6,796 nucleotides of DNA, taken from positions 1 to 6,796 of the forward strand of contig JAOUEK010000109.1 of NCBI GenBank assembly GCA_029858755.1, in the 5' to 3' direction. The stretch's first letter is position 1, and every line of letters starts with the position of its first letter. Origin of the DNA: Thermoleophilia bacterium. GTDB taxonomy: Bacteria; Actinomycetota; Thermoleophilia; Gaiellales; Gaiellaceae. Below are positions 6,394 to 6,796 of this stretch, one piece after another. The notes below the pieces were generated by a model. It did not search any database, was not told the origin of the DNA, and was given only the letters and a program-made list of their open reading frames with translations. A program made the position numbers and the translations under genes.

Positions 6394-6423
6394 TTGCCGC
6401 CGCCCTCGGCCGTGGCATACCGT
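6394..6423 (+). promoter_or_regulatory. Candidate promoter of the secreted-protein gene
   Basis: TTGCCG (6394-6399) and TACCGT (6418-6423) are separated by 18 bp and match the -35 and TAnnnT -10 patterns of housekeeping actinobacterial promoters. Transcription would start near 6430, leaving a leader of about 40 nt before the ATG at 6472. Another -35-like TTGACC at 6382-6387 is too far from the -10. Confidence 0.4.
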
Positions 6424-6461
6424 GAGCGCCCGCATCGCTGAGCTTGCCCGCTCGACATCGT

Positions 6462-6470
6462 GGAGGAAGG
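6462..6470 (+). promoter_or_regulatory. Strong Shine-Dalgarno sequence of the secreted-protein gene
   Basis: GGAGGAAGG, with GGAGG ending 5 nt before the ATG at 6472, is the strongest ribosome binding site in the window and decides this start codon. Confidence 0.75.
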
Positions 6471-6471
6471 G

Positions 6472-6796
6472 ATGACGCGCAGGCTGAGCTCCGTCTCGAT
6501 CGTGGCAACCACCGCCCTGTTCGTCGCGGCGATCGGCGCCTCGACGCCCGCATCGTCGGGTCCGGCGACCCTCTGTACCTACAACGACACGGTGGGACTC
6601 GTGACGGTCGAGATCCCGGCGGGCGACACCGTCACGGTGGTCCGCGACCTCGAGTTCATCGAGGCGAACAATCAGCGCTGCATGGACGGGGCGACCGAGG
6701 CGACGGTCGACAACACCGAGGTGATCAACATCGTCGGCGGCGCCGGGGCCCAGCACGCGGTGGTCAGCCTCACGGCGGGACGGTTCGAGCCCGGCC
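6472..6796 (+). CDS. Secreted protein, N-terminal part, possibly of the calcium-binding (haemolysin-repeat) type; truncated by window end
   Basis: The first 108 residues of a protein that runs off the window. The N-terminus is a classic Sec signal peptide: positively charged MTRR, a hydrophobic core (SIVATTALFVAAIGA, about 9-23), and small residues around a likely cleavage region near residues 24-30 (STPASSG). The mature part is a Val/Thr/Gly-rich beta pattern with two cysteines (Cys35, Cys70) that could form a disulfide. The stretch TEVINIVGGAGAQHAVVSLT then FEPG (82-108) resembles the start of secreted actinobacterial proteins that continue into haemolysin-type calcium-binding repeats (a nominal nucleic-acid-like GGxGxD series), but no complete repeat is inside the window, so that assignment is tentative. 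A strong ribosome binding site and a candidate promoter precede it. It is divergent from the nitroreductase-like gene. Confidence 0.8.
   Translation, partial: MTRRLSSVSIVATTALFVAAIGASTPASSGPATLCTYNDTVGLVTVEIPAGDTVTVVRDLEFIEANNQRCMDGATEATVDNTEVINIVGGAGAQHAVVSLTAGRFEPG

Noticed and set aside
6259..6756. 165-codon minus-strand frame opposite the secreted-protein start
   Set aside because: It would span the divergent promoter region and run opposite a signal peptide with a strong ribosome binding site. No family pattern is visible.
1..6796. tRNA, rRNA, CRISPR array, insertion sequence or phage attachment site
   Set aside because: No regularly spaced repeats, terminal inverted repeats, transposase or integrase motifs or tRNA-like cloverleaf were recognised on either strand.

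Overview
The window is high-GC bacterial DNA whose real genes strongly favour G or C at third codon positions. A deazaflavin (F420)-dependent nitroreductase-family protein, a zinc-ribbon/class III cyclase/ATPase signalling protein, a choline-oxidase-type GMC flavoenzyme and two apparently leaderless promoters with TAnnnT -10 elements together point to an Actinomycetota chromosome. A deep-branching class such as Acidimicrobiia or Thermoleophilia is possible, but that is inference. No phage, transposon, CRISPR, tRNA or rRNA signal was seen.

Left edge (1-632): a possible 3' end of an unidentified gene runs to 154. It is followed by a broken DUF4386-type membrane protein on the plus strand (252-565). 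Only its C-terminal part remains, and it carries a one-base frameshift at a GGG run at 402-404. A 10-bp GC-rich hairpin (591-629) lies between this remnant and the convergent minus-strand genes.

Minus-strand block (633-6254), in order of transcription: an F420-dependent nitroreductase/quinone-reductase family protein (6254-5811); a 1062-residue zinc-ribbon, class III nucleotide cyclase, STAND-like ATPase and TPR-like protein (5735-2547); a 493-residue GMC oxidoreductase (2550-1069) whose GTG start overlaps the cyclase stop codon as GTGA; and a small SpoIIAA-like/STAS-SEC14 protein (995-633). The cyclase and oxidoreductase should be translationally coupled. The cyclase gene and the STAS-like gene each have a TAnnnT hexamer exactly 6 nt before the ATG, the arrangement of an actinobacterial leaderless transcript. 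The nitroreductase-like gene instead has a Shine-Dalgarno sequence.

Right edge (6255-6796): a 217-bp divergent intergenic region holds a 15-bp palindrome and a candidate plus-strand promoter. It leads into the beginning of a secreted protein with a clear signal peptide, cut off by the window end.

The most distinctive association is a large cyclase-ATPase signal protein fused at the translational level to a flavoenzyme that keeps the FAD-linking histidine motif of choline oxidase. This suggests the enzyme's activity or substrate is tied to the signalling protein, but the substrate and nucleotide product cannot be read from the sequence.
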